Origin: Armatimonadota bacterium
GTDB lineage: Bacteria; Armatimonadota; Fimbriimonadia; Fimbriimonadales; Fimbriimonadaceae
DNA: 64,000 bases
Assembly (NCBI GenBank): GCA_037138755.1
Contig: JBAXHT010000001.1
Coordinates: 343,805-407,804 of the forward strand
Direction: 5' to 3'
The notes beneath the pieces were generated by a model that was given only the letters and a program-made list of their open reading frames with translations, had not been told where the DNA came from and searched no databases. The translations under genes and the position numbers were made by a program. How positions within the stretch are numbered: position 1 is the first letter of the stretch; each line of letters starts with the position of its first letter. Positions 33,911 through 41,851 of this stretch are shown here, in pieces.

Positions 33911-34651
33911 ATGAGCCTCCCCATCAGCCTCCAACTCTACTCCCTGCGCGACGATGCCCCGAAAGACTTCCCCGGAATCCTTACAAAGGTTGCCGAGATG
34001 GGTTACGAGGCAGTTGAGTTCGCTGGTTATCACGGGCATTCCGCCGCTGATTTACGGTCGGTATTGGATTCAAACGGGCTCAAGTGCTCGGGAACTCATA
34101 CGATGCTCAAGGCACTTGAAGATGACTTTGATGGCACGCTCGAGATTCATGCGACTCTGGGAACCAAAAACGTGATCATCCCATGGCTTCCTTTAGAGCT
34201 TCACTCGACTGCCGAAGCGACTTTAGAGCTTTCAAAGGTTCTCACCGAAATGACTCACAAGGTCGAAGCAGCCGGTTTCCGCCTCGGATTCCACGCTCAC
34301 GACGCCGACATGAAGCCGCTCGACGACGGACGCTCAACTTGGTACATCCTTGGTGAAAACACGCCTTCGACGTTTATTCTACAGTTCGATACCGCGAACT
34401 CGATGCACGGCGGAAGTGACCCTGTCCAGCCTTTGCTAGATTGGCCGGGTCGAGGCGTGACCGTTCACCTCAAGGAGTATCCATTTGACGGTTCCGCTCT
34501 AGGTGAGGGCCAGGTACCGTTCGCTGAAGTCTTAAAGGCTCTGCCGACGGCCGGAGCTGAGTGGATCGTGGTTGAGCAAGAGCAGTACGGCAGTCGGACT
34601 CCGCTCGAGAGTTGCTCGGTGAGCTTGGCGAACCTGAAAGGTCTGCTTTGA
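33911..34651 (+). CDS. Sugar phosphate isomerase/epimerase (TIM barrel)
   Basis: A 246-aa xylose-isomerase-like TIM barrel of the IolE/hydroxypyruvate isomerase type. The strand SLQLYSLRDDAPKDF, AEMGYEAVEFAG, the Glu/His region FHAHDADM, FDTANSMHGGSDP and VHLKEYP fit metal ligands of the family. The substrate is unknown. It is followed by a strong terminator hairpin. Confidence 0.83.
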   Translation: MSLPISLQLYSLRDDAPKDFPGILTKVAEMGYEAVEFAGYHGHSAADLRSVLDSNGLKCSGTHTMLKALEDDFDGTLEIHATLGTKNVIIPWLPLELHSTAEATLELSKVLTEMTHKVEAAGFRLGFHAHDADMKPLDDGRSTWYILGENTPSTFILQFDTANSMHGGSDPVQPLLDWPGRGVTVHLKEYPFDGSALGEGQVPFAEVLKALPTAGAEWIVVEQEQYGSRTPLESCSVSLANLKGLL

Positions 34652-34668
34652 GCTTTCCGCTAAATGAC

Positions 34669-34701
34669 TGCGCCCCGAAAGACAAATCTTTTTGGGGCGC
34701 A
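34669..34701. terminator. Bidirectional rho-independent terminator
   Basis: TGCGCCCC (34669-34676) pairs with GGGGCGCA (34694-34701), with AAAGA/TCTTT extending the stem, between two convergent genes (sugar isomerase and ndk). A T-run lies on the loop side on each strand, so it probably serves both. Confidence 0.8.
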
Positions 34702-34722
34702 ATTGATGATTGGTCGAAGAAC

Positions 34723-35133
34723 TTAAACTGTTCCTTCAGGGAACCAGAGCTTTAGCTCATTAGCAGCCGCATCGGGGTCGCTGGAGCTGTGGACGAGGTT
34801 GTCATCAATGGTCAGCGCGAGGTCTCCGCGAACCGTTCCGGGGGTGGCGTCGATGGGGTTGGTTGCGCCCATCATGGCTCGGATAGCTTTAGTCGCATTG
34901 GTACCGCTGACCGCCATGGCGACGATCGGGCCGCTGACGAGGTAGTCGCAGACATCCTTGAAGAAAGGTCGCTCGCTGTGCTCGGCGTAGTGTGCCTCGA
35001 CGGTTGCGCGCTCGGCGTTGATGAGCTTCAGTCCAGTGACTTTGAGGCCGCGTGCCTCGACTCGGCGAGTGATCTCACCGATCAGATTTCGGCTTACTCC
35101 GCCTGGCTTAATGAGTACAAGTGTCGTCTCCAT
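34723..35133 (-). CDS. ndk: Nucleoside diphosphate kinase
   Basis: A 136-aa enzyme transferring the terminal phosphate of NTPs to NDPs. It has ETTLVLIKPGGVSRNLIGEI, MAVSGTNATKAIRAMMGATNP, and the phospho-His region in NLVHSSSDP. Normal length. It ends at the bidirectional terminator, and thyX lies 20 bp upstream on the same strand, so they may form a nucleotide-metabolism pair. Confidence 0.95.
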   Translation of the reverse strand: METTLVLIKPGGVSRNLIGEITRRVEARGLKVTGLKLINAERATVEAHYAEHSERPFFKDVCDYLVSGPIVAMAVSGTNATKAIRAMMGATNPIDATPGTVRGDLALTIDDNLVHSSSDPDAAANELKLWFPEGTV

Positions 35134-35153
35134 TTTCCCTTAAAGGGTACCCG

Positions 35154-36029
35154 CTATGCCGTCGGCGGAACGAAGTCATCCGGAGCTTCCGCCGGGGCGG
35201 CTGCCTGCAGTTTTGCAAGTTTCTCCTCGAAAATCTTCATTGGCCTTTCGTCCAACCCAGCCTCGCCGCCAGCGAGCATCCTTGCCAAAGCTGCGGATTC
35301 TGCACGGGAGAAGGAGATTGAACCCACGATATGCTCCTCAAAGGCCTCGTATGCCATCGGCGCAACCGCCTTGGCGCACTGCGCCAGAGCCTCGGCGTAG
35401 GCCCGAATCTCGTACTGAGCGTGTGAATCAGCGCGCAGTCGGATGAAGTGAAAGAGGTTGTGCAAATCAATCTGCCAGTACCACTCGGTGTACAGCGACA
35501 GTGGCAAGTTGGTTCTGGCCAGTTCTCGCGCTACCCCCTTATCAAGCATTTCTGTGTAGCCAGCGTAGGCTTCCTTTTGCTCGCGTTCGAGCTGGGCAAT
35601 CACGCTCATGGCTTCGTCTAACGGCAACACACCGCCCCGACCCTGCTTGTTGTCCGAGCTTTGATACGACACCTTTTCTGGTTCCGGGACGTAAAACTCA
35701 TCCTTCATCACTGAGTAGCGGCCACTGATTTCGTTGAGCCGCGCCGTTCGGTGACGAATCCATTGCCGGGCGATGAAGATTGGCATCTTGCAATGGAAGG
35801 TTAGCTGCACCTGCTCGAATGGAGAGGTGTGCCAGTTGCGGAGAAGATAGTGGATTAAAGCCCGGTCTTGACGGACCGTCTTAGTCCCTTCGCCGTAGCT
35901 CACGCGGGCTGACTGGACGATCCGCTGATCGCCGCCCATGTAGTCCACAAGTCTCACAAACCCCTTATCAAGAACCTTGATCTCTTGGTCAAGCAGGGCA
36001 TCGGCTTCGGGAACTGTGGTGCGTGGCAT
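35154..36029 (-). CDS. thyX: Flavin-dependent thymidylate synthase
   Basis: A 291-aa enzyme that makes dTMP using FAD and methylene-THF. The ThyX motif RHR-x7-S is present as RHRTARLNEISGRYS, and LRADSHAQYEIRAYA supplies the C-terminal Arg/His region. It replaces ThyA. MPRTTVPEAD (36029) is chosen as the start; an in-frame ATG at 36068 adds 13 residues. A ~30-residue Ala/Glu-rich C-terminal tail extends beyond the usual core. Confidence 0.92.
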   Translation of the reverse strand: MPRTTVPEADALLDQEIKVLDKGFVRLVDYMGGDQRIVQSARVSYGEGTKTVRQDRALIHYLLRNWHTSPFEQVQLTFHCKMPIFIARQWIRHRTARLNEISGRYSVMKDEFYVPEPEKVSYQSSDNKQGRGGVLPLDEAMSVIAQLEREQKEAYAGYTEMLDKGVARELARTNLPLSLYTEWYWQIDLHNLFHFIRLRADSHAQYEIRAYAEALAQCAKAVAPMAYEAFEEHIVGSISFSRAESAALARMLAGGEAGLDERPMKIFEEKLAKLQAAAPAEAPDDFVPPTA

Positions 36030-36095
36030 AGGAACTGCTAATTTTACTGAGTCCACAATGAGGTTCATCGAATTGTCTGAATGTTGGGTTAATAT

Positions 36096-36956
36096 ATGGG
36101 CGTGCGCCGTGCCTTTACTCTCATCGAACTGCTCGTGGTGATTGCTATCATCGCGATTCTCGCCGCTATCCTTTTCCCGGTTTTTTCACAAGCGAAGGAA
36201 GCCGCCAAGAAGACGAAGGCTCTCGCTCAAATGAAGCAGCTCGGCACTTCGCTGTTTATCTACGCAGCAGATTCTGATGACTTCCTGGTTCCAGCTTCTC
36301 TTCGAGACGGAACTGCGGCTAATCCGATCATCTGGACCCAAGGGCTGTTTCCCTACGTGAAGAACACGGAAATTTTTGTCGCTCCTGATGCCCAAGGCTC
36401 CACATTTGCCATCGATTGGAACGGTCGCCGCAACCAGAGCATCGGCTACTCGGACGCAACCGGAGTCGATCCGCTCAGCACTGCAGTTCCTGGGGCAGCC
36501 GCACCGGGAACCGAGGGCTTCACTTCTGCCGCAAACTTCTCTGCCGCCGAAGAGTCGGCGCGAACCGGACTGATCGTCACTACTCCGAACTCGGCGATCA
36601 CTTCTGACAAGGAAAGGGGTTACGTTTTCAATCCTTACAACGGCGCAAAGCCGACCACGACCGATCCCGCCGCAGACTACACAAACGGTCTGCCTTTGAT
36701 CGCAGATCGAAACTTGGTTAAAGAGGCCGGAATCGTTCCTCAGCCAGTTGCTGGATGCACATCAGTGCCCACTCAGCCTGGCTACTTCAACTGCACAACC
36801 CTTGCTGCGGGAGCATTGAAGCCGGTTTACGCACGCTACAGCCGAACCGGTCGGAACGACGGCTCAACGCCCGTCGTCTTTGCTGACAGCCACGCCAAGT
36901 CGTTCACCGCGGCTTCGCTCAACAGTTTCGGCAAAGTCATTTGGCGATTCCGCTAA
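36096..36956 (+). CDS. Prepilin-like H-X9-DG (DUF1559-type) protein
   Basis: A 286-aa protein with a canonical type IV pilin-like N-terminus ([19 protein letters not shown]) cleaved after the basic leader by PilD-type peptidase, and a hydrophobic helix. The ~36-286 domain has the family's [23 protein letters not shown] and ends in [16 protein letters not shown], matching the H-x-DG type end. These are secreted or pilus-like proteins expanded in Planctomycetota, Verrucomicrobiota and Armatimonadota. Start is ATG at 36096 or GTG at 36102, which sits 6 nt after a possible -10 TAATAT. Confidence 0.85.
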   Translation: MGVRRAFTLIELLVVIAIIAILAAILFPVFSQAKEAAKKTKALAQMKQLGTSLFIYAADSDDFLVPASLRDGTAANPIIWTQGLFPYVKNTEIFVAPDAQGSTFAIDWNGRRNQSIGYSDATGVDPLSTAVPGAAAPGTEGFTSAANFSAAEESARTGLIVTTPNSAITSDKERGYVFNPYNGAKPTTTDPAADYTNGLPLIADRNLVKEAGIVPQPVAGCTSVPTQPGYFNCTTLAAGALKPVYARYSRTGRNDGSTPVVFADSHAKSFTAASLNSFGKVIWRFR

Positions 36957-36975
36957 GCGTATCAGCTGGCGCATA

Positions 36976-39000
36976 ATGGGAAGCATGGTCGCCGCCATGC
37001 TTCTCGCCTTTTCACCCTCATGGACCCCAATGTTCATGATTTCGGACGAGATGCTCGCCCGAGGAGTCAAGGGCGGGGAAGGTGGTCAGTGGCCGAGAAC
37101 AATAGCCGCTTCTGGAGACGGGAAAACGATGTTTCTCGGAATCGATGTGGGAGGAATTTTTCGTTCGCTTGATGGTGGCGAGTCCTGGCATCAAGCATCG
37201 GTCGGATTTTCTCCACGAGGCGCTGTATCGATCGCAATCGACCCAAAAAACTCCGATCGAGTGATCGTTATCGGAGCGAACTCTCTTCCCATGGACCACC
37301 ATGGGGTTTGGCTCTCGACAAATCGCGGCGCGAGTTGGAAGTCGGTCCATCCGGTTCGTATGAGCGGACTCTCCGACTTTCGAGATCAGATCGCGTTCGA
37401 CCCTAACTCTTTCGATACAATCACCAAGCGATGCAAACGGGTCATCTGGTCGCGCATCGGTTTCGATAAGCCGAATTGGGGCGATACGATCGATAAGCCG
37501 GCTCTTTATGAGTCGAATGATGGCGGGGATACGTGGGCTGAACTTCCGAATTCAGGCAAGTATGCCGATGGTTTCGTCCGGTTTTCCCCCGGGATCAAAG
37601 GGGTGCTAATTATTGGTAACAAGCACGGGCTTTTCTGGCAATCTAACAGCAAATGGAATCAGACATCGACCGACGGAGTCACCGGATTGGATGTCTCCGA
37701 CTCGGCGGTAATTGCCACTACGCGGGATGAGATTCGCACTTATGCGGTTTCAGCTTTGGGGTTAAAGTTACTCGGAAGCTCTAAGAGCCCGGCTCCGACC
37801 AACTATGAACTTCGGAACATCAAAGTATCGCCTCGGGAGCCGAATCGAATGGTCATGTGGACTGAGCCGGTTCCAAACAACTGGGACTGGCGACGCTACT
37901 CTTCAGATGATGGAGGCAAAACTTGGCAACAAGCCACCCTGTCTCAAGCCGATTCTTTTCTTCCAGGTAATGCTCGACAAGGGTTGTTTGCTTGGAATCC
38001 GGTTAACCCCAAAGTCGTGTTCTCACTGGGCGGAGATTGGATTACGAAGTCCACAGATGGAGGACTCACCTTCAAACGATCGAACGCGGGTCAAGGCGGA
38101 ATTCTCGCCGGAGGATCTTTTCAGTTCTGTGCGAATGATCCCGATGTCTGCTTCTTCGGTTCGCAGGACTATAACGGAGCGATGACAACGAATGGTGGAA
38201 AGTCTTGGAAGTATTTGAACCCGAGCGGGAACGGCTGGGGTGGATTCACCTACGGAGGATACGCGCTTGACAAGTCAACCCTTTGGGTGGGTGATGCCCC
38301 AGGTTGGGGTGGGCCCAGAAGATTGAAAGTCTCCAAGGACAGTGGAAAAACTTGGACAGACACGGGACTCGACTTGAAAGGGATGGACATTTCTAACGGA
38401 ATTCCCGGATCGGCCGAGATTGGGTTTGCAAGCGATCTTCGAACCGGAGACGCCGGGAAGACCTGGAGCCGGATGGTTGGTTGCCAAGGCGTCGTGAGTT
38501 ACTCCGCAGCAACTAAGCAGGCCGTGGGGATCAATAAAACCGGGGACAGTTACGAGGTCGTAGTATCCTCCGACCAAGGCAAGACCTGGAAAGTTGCGGC
38601 TTCCACCACGGCCCAGATCTACGATGCGTTGATCCACCCGACGACCAAAGAACTGCTCATCGCCGCTGGCGATCTCTACCGCCTCAGTGGCTCTCAGCTG
38701 GTCAAAGTCGAAACTCCGAAAGATGAATTCGGCAATCGCAACGTGAAAACCGTCGCGGTCGATCCAGCGAATCCTAACCTGATCTACATCGGAAACAACG
38801 CAAACGTTTACAGTCCCAACAATGCCGTCTGCCGATCCGTTGACGGCGGCAAGAGCTGGTCCGTTATCTCTCGCCGAACTGCCCTGGAAGCCGGGGAGCA
38901 AGACGGAGGAAGAGAGACATTCTGGATCCGGATCCACCCCAAAACGCGCGAAGCGTGGTGTGCCACAAGCTGCTACGGTTGGTGGAAAACTGGGCCCTAG
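36976..39000 (+). CDS. Secreted BNR/Asp-box beta-propeller (GH74/sortilin-like)
   Basis: A 674-aa protein with an N-terminal hydrophobic signal (MVAAMLLAFSPSW) and about nine Asp-box motifs (e.g. LDGGESWHQA, SDDGGKTWQQA, KDSGKTWTDT, SSDQGKTWKV, VDGGKSWSVI), giving a GH74/sortilin-type propeller pair. Such proteins are exo-acting glucanases, sialidases or simple carbohydrate/protein binders; no catalytic residue can be fixed by eye. The ATG at 36976 or 36985 fits the signal; an earlier ATG at 36880 overlaps the pilin gene. The last 30 residues may be cell-attached. Confidence 0.82.
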   Translation: MGSMVAAMLLAFSPSWTPMFMISDEMLARGVKGGEGGQWPRTIAASGDGKTMFLGIDVGGIFRSLDGGESWHQASVGFSPRGAVSIAIDPKNSDRVIVIGANSLPMDHHGVWLSTNRGASWKSVHPVRMSGLSDFRDQIAFDPNSFDTITKRCKRVIWSRIGFDKPNWGDTIDKPALYESNDGGDTWAELPNSGKYADGFVRFSPGIKGVLIIGNKHGLFWQSNSKWNQTSTDGVTGLDVSDSAVIATTRDEIRTYAVSALGLKLLGSSKSPAPTNYELRNIKVSPREPNRMVMWTEPVPNNWDWRRYSSDDGGKTWQQATLSQADSFLPGNARQGLFAWNPVNPKVVFSLGGDWITKSTDGGLTFKRSNAGQGGILAGGSFQFCANDPDVCFFGSQDYNGAMTTNGGKSWKYLNPSGNGWGGFTYGGYALDKSTLWVGDAPGWGGPRRLKVSKDSGKTWTDTGLDLKGMDISNGIPGSAEIGFASDLRTGDAGKTWSRMVGCQGVVSYSAATKQAVGINKTGDSYEVVVSSDQGKTWKVAASTTAQIYDALIHPTTKELLIAAGDLYRLSGSQLVKVETPKDEFGNRNVKTVAVDPANPNLIYIGNNANVYSPNNAVCRSVDGGKSWSVISRRTALEAGEQDGGRETFWIRIHPKTREAWCATSCYGWWKTGP

Positions 39001-39064
39001 ACGTGCCCATCCTGGCAATCTGACGGTATTTCAGAAGCATCCATCTTGGAATAGTCCATGTGGG

Positions 39065-39517
39065 ATGGAGCGAATTCGCGCTAGGGGATTCTCGTTGGTA
39101 GAGCTTCTCATCGTGATCATTTTGATTGCGGTGCTCGCCGCGATTGCCATTCCCAAAATCGGAGATCGATGGAGGTTTACCAGCGAACTCCGTTGGAAAG
39201 CCCAACTTGATGTTCGTAGAAACGCTATCGAACGGTTTCACGCTGACACAGGACTGTGGCCTGTAGCGTACGATGATGTGAGGAAAACTTCAGCTCCACC
39301 CAATGGTTTGGACGATTTGGGAAACATCGTCGCCATAAAAGCCTCAGAGTGGAGAGGGCCATACCAAGGAACCGCGGATAGTAATAACTCAAGCGTTCTC
39401 CACCCTTACGTTCGCAGCCTAGGATACACATACACGATCCAGCCCCCAGGAGTCGGGACGCTCAGGTTAAACACTTCGAAACGAACCATTGACGGCTCCA
39501 ATATGGGTGCGTGGTAG
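39065..39517 (+). CDS. Type II secretion/type IV pilin-like prepilin
   Basis: A 150-aa pseudopilin. ARGFSLVELLIVIILIAVL is the class III signal and transmembrane helix with Gly-Phe and Glu+5; the mature part is a short globular domain (DTGLWPVAYDDVRK ... GLDDLGNIVA), similar to GspG-like pilins that carry a C-terminal calcium site. It begins 65 nt after the propeller gene and could be transcribed with it. Length is normal. Confidence 0.83.
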   Translation: MERIRARGFSLVELLIVIILIAVLAAIAIPKIGDRWRFTSELRWKAQLDVRRNAIERFHADTGLWPVAYDDVRKTSAPPNGLDDLGNIVAIKASEWRGPYQGTADSNNSSVLHPYVRSLGYTYTIQPPGVGTLRLNTSKRTIDGSNMGAW

Positions 39518-39680
39518 GCCGCCGAGGTCGGAAGCAATGACTTCCCTTTCTCGTGCCTTCAACATCGCGAATTTTAGTGCCTCTCCGGAAATAAAAATTC
39601 ATCGAGGAGTGCACGTCAGTTTCCAACTACCCGTTGACCCTCTTAACTTCTGATTGGCTTCGGCGTAAAATAGCTCTGCA

Positions 39681-40202
39681 TTGAAGGCTTCACCTTTTGT
39701 TTTTGCCGCATTACTCGCCGCCATCATCGGCTGCGGAGGTGGCGGAGGGACCTCGGCGGCGGCGACCAGCGGTGGAATAACGAGCACGGCGAGCACGACT
39801 GGCTCAACGGCAGGCGGCGGATCGTTCGCCTCTCATCAACTCGAAATCGCATCGACATCTGCCCGGATGGAAGATGGAGCCTATTACGGTGAGTCAACAT
39901 TTACCGCCACGAAGACTGGAATGGCTTCCATCGAGGTCAGTTCGACAGATATTGATCCTATGGCGACAGTCGAATTCTCAGGTTCGGGAGGTGAAGTTGA
40001 GACACTTGTGGAGGACGATGACGCTGGCGGGGGCACGACAGCGAAGGTCAACTTCTCAGCAGTGGCGGGACAGAAATACAAACTGATCACCTGTGATCAA
40101 GTCGCAATTGCCACCGGAAAAGTGACTGTCAAGTACAGTTCGGATGTGCTCACCCTCGACCTCCCTAAAGTATGGGTTCCCGCGAAGGAGTCTTCAAAGT
40201 GA
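39681..40202 (+). CDS. Lipoprotein of unknown function
   Basis: A 173-aa protein starting with TTG 9 nt after a -10 TAAAAT. The lipobox AAIIGC (~13-18) predicts acylation at Cys18, followed by a Gly/Ser/Thr-rich linker and a beta-rich domain (~55-165) without known family. It is an envelope protein. The stop overlaps the GTG of the GH25 gene by 4 bp, so they should be co-translated. Confidence 0.7.
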   Translation: MKASPFVFAALLAAIIGCGGGGGTSAAATSGGITSTASTTGSTAGGGSFASHQLEIASTSARMEDGAYYGESTFTATKTGMASIEVSSTDIDPMATVEFSGSGGEVETLVEDDDAGGGTTAKVNFSAVAGQKYKLITCDQVAIATGKVTVKYSSDVLTLDLPKVWVPAKESSK

Positions 40203-41845
40203 GAGTGCCTCGGCTTCTTTACATTCTGGTTGGGCTTTTCGCAACGCGCACGGCAACGGCTCAGCTACCGGACACCGGATACATGGGGCATAACAAGCAG
40301 TTTGGGGTCTCGGATCCGAAGGACAATGTGGGATCCACCCGTGCGGTAAAGATATGGGGAATCGACATTTCTCAATGGCAGGGGAATGTTGACTTTAACC
40401 AAGTCAAGACAGCTGCCTCATTTGTCGTGATTAGGGTTACTCGCGGGGCACCCGATCAAGGGCAAACCAGCCAGCAATACGTTGACACGAAGTATTTGGT
40501 GAATCGTCAGCGAGGGGAAGCTGCCGGAATTCCGCTCGGTTTCTACCACTTCGCCTATCCAGAGTTTAACTCTCCGGTTCTGGAGGCGAATAACTTCTGC
40601 GACAACGTTGGGACGCTCAAACCGGGCCAGTTTGTGGTTCTGGACTATGAATCGCCTTGGACCGGAGACCCAGTCGCTTGGTCGAAAGCATTCTTGGATC
40701 ATGCTACACAGCGACTCGGAATTAAGCCACTCATTTATCTCAACCTTTCGACGGCGCGTGGCTACAACTGGTCACCAGTGATCAACGCCGGATACGGCTT
40801 GTGGCTGGCTCGCTGGGACTATGATAAGAATGCTGCCGCTCCGACCACTCCCTGGCCATTTGTAGCAATGCGCCAGTATAGCGACCGCGAAACAATTCCC
40901 GGAATCACCGGCGCGGTGGATGGCAACGTTTTCTACGGTGACCTTCAAAGTCTGCTCTCATACGGTTACAGTAGCCCGGCAGCGGTAATTTGGGCAAGTC
41001 CCCTTCCAACTCAAAATCGCTGGTACCGCTCGAACGAGCGAGTACCTTACAGTGTTTCTGGCGGAAGACCAAACGTGGTGAAGGAGTACATCGACGGCTC
41101 ACTAACCGCGACCAAGGATACTGACACCGGATTTTTTGATTTGAACCTAACCCAACCCGGCTGGCATAACTTCGAAGTCACCGCCTCTAACACTAGTAAC
41201 CCTAACTCACCCAGTACCACGGGCAAGTGGACAGGGGGATGGGACCCTGTGCCGCCAACCGTCGCGCGAACCGGTGGAGCGTCGCCTAATACTTGGTACA
41301 CGACTGCTGCCAGTGTCGACTTGCTTTGTTCGGACACACATTCAGGTGTGAGGCATTATCGGTTCAAATGGGGCCAGGTTGGGACATTCAGCGACTGGAT
41401 AACGGGGACAACCGCATCTCTCGCGCTACCGGAGGGCAAGAATCGGCTGTTCGTCGAAGTCGAAGACGATGCATACCAAACAACAACAGCGAGCGGGAAC
41501 ACTGCCACAATCGACTTGGGAGAGTTTTGGAAGGACTCCACACCTCCCGCGATACAGGCTTCAAATCGATTCATCTCGACAAATGCAACTTCGACCAGTA
41601 TTGAGTTTGCATTAACAAATCCAGGCTCGGCTCCTGTGACAAATGTAGCGGTCGATTCCGCTCAATTCGGAAGCGCGAAATCAGCCGAAATCTGGTCGCC
41701 GGGTCCGATCGGAGGACTCGTGACAGTCCGCAAGACATTCGTCTTCCCCGTTGGAATGGCAAATCGAAAAGTGATGCTGCTGTCGGTGAACTATCGGTTA
41801 GGGGACAAGAAGTTCCGTTATCGGGCTCGGATCCTAAAGCCCTGA
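40199..41845 (+). CDS. Secreted GH25 lysozyme-like muramidase with C-terminal beta domains
   Basis: A 548-aa protein with a signal peptide (RLLYILVGLFATRTATAQ). Residues ~45-250 form a GH25 (Chalaropsis-type) lysozyme: GIDISQWQGNVDF, VIRVTRG, GFYHFAYPEF and the catalytic VLDYES. The C-terminal ~270-548 has Ig- or bacterial 'Asp-box'-like beta domains for wall binding. GTG (40199) is chosen: AAGGAG lies 8 nt upstream. It could cleave peptidoglycan of self or competitors; paired with the lipoprotein. Confidence 0.85.
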   Translation: MRVPRLLYILVGLFATRTATAQLPDTGYMGHNKQFGVSDPKDNVGSTRAVKIWGIDISQWQGNVDFNQVKTAASFVVIRVTRGAPDQGQTSQQYVDTKYLVNRQRGEAAGIPLGFYHFAYPEFNSPVLEANNFCDNVGTLKPGQFVVLDYESPWTGDPVAWSKAFLDHATQRLGIKPLIYLNLSTARGYNWSPVINAGYGLWLARWDYDKNAAAPTTPWPFVAMRQYSDRETIPGITGAVDGNVFYGDLQSLLSYGYSSPAAVIWASPLPTQNRWYRSNERVPYSVSGGRPNVVKEYIDGSLTATKDTDTGFFDLNLTQPGWHNFEVTASNTSNPNSPSTTGKWTGGWDPVPPTVARTGGASPNTWYTTAASVDLLCSDTHSGVRHYRFKWGQVGTFSDWITGTTASLALPEGKNRLFVEVEDDAYQTTTASGNTATIDLGEFWKDSTPPAIQASNRFISTNATSTSIEFALTNPGSAPVTNVAVDSAQFGSAKSAEIWSPGPIGGLVTVRKTFVFPVGMANRKVMLLSVNYRLGDKKFRYRARILKP

Positions 41846-41851
41846 TATGAG

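Noticed and set aside
39634-39671. TTGACC as a -35 for the lipoprotein gene
   Set aside because: The spacing to TAAAAT is 26 bp, too long; only TTAACT at 17 bp fits, weakly.
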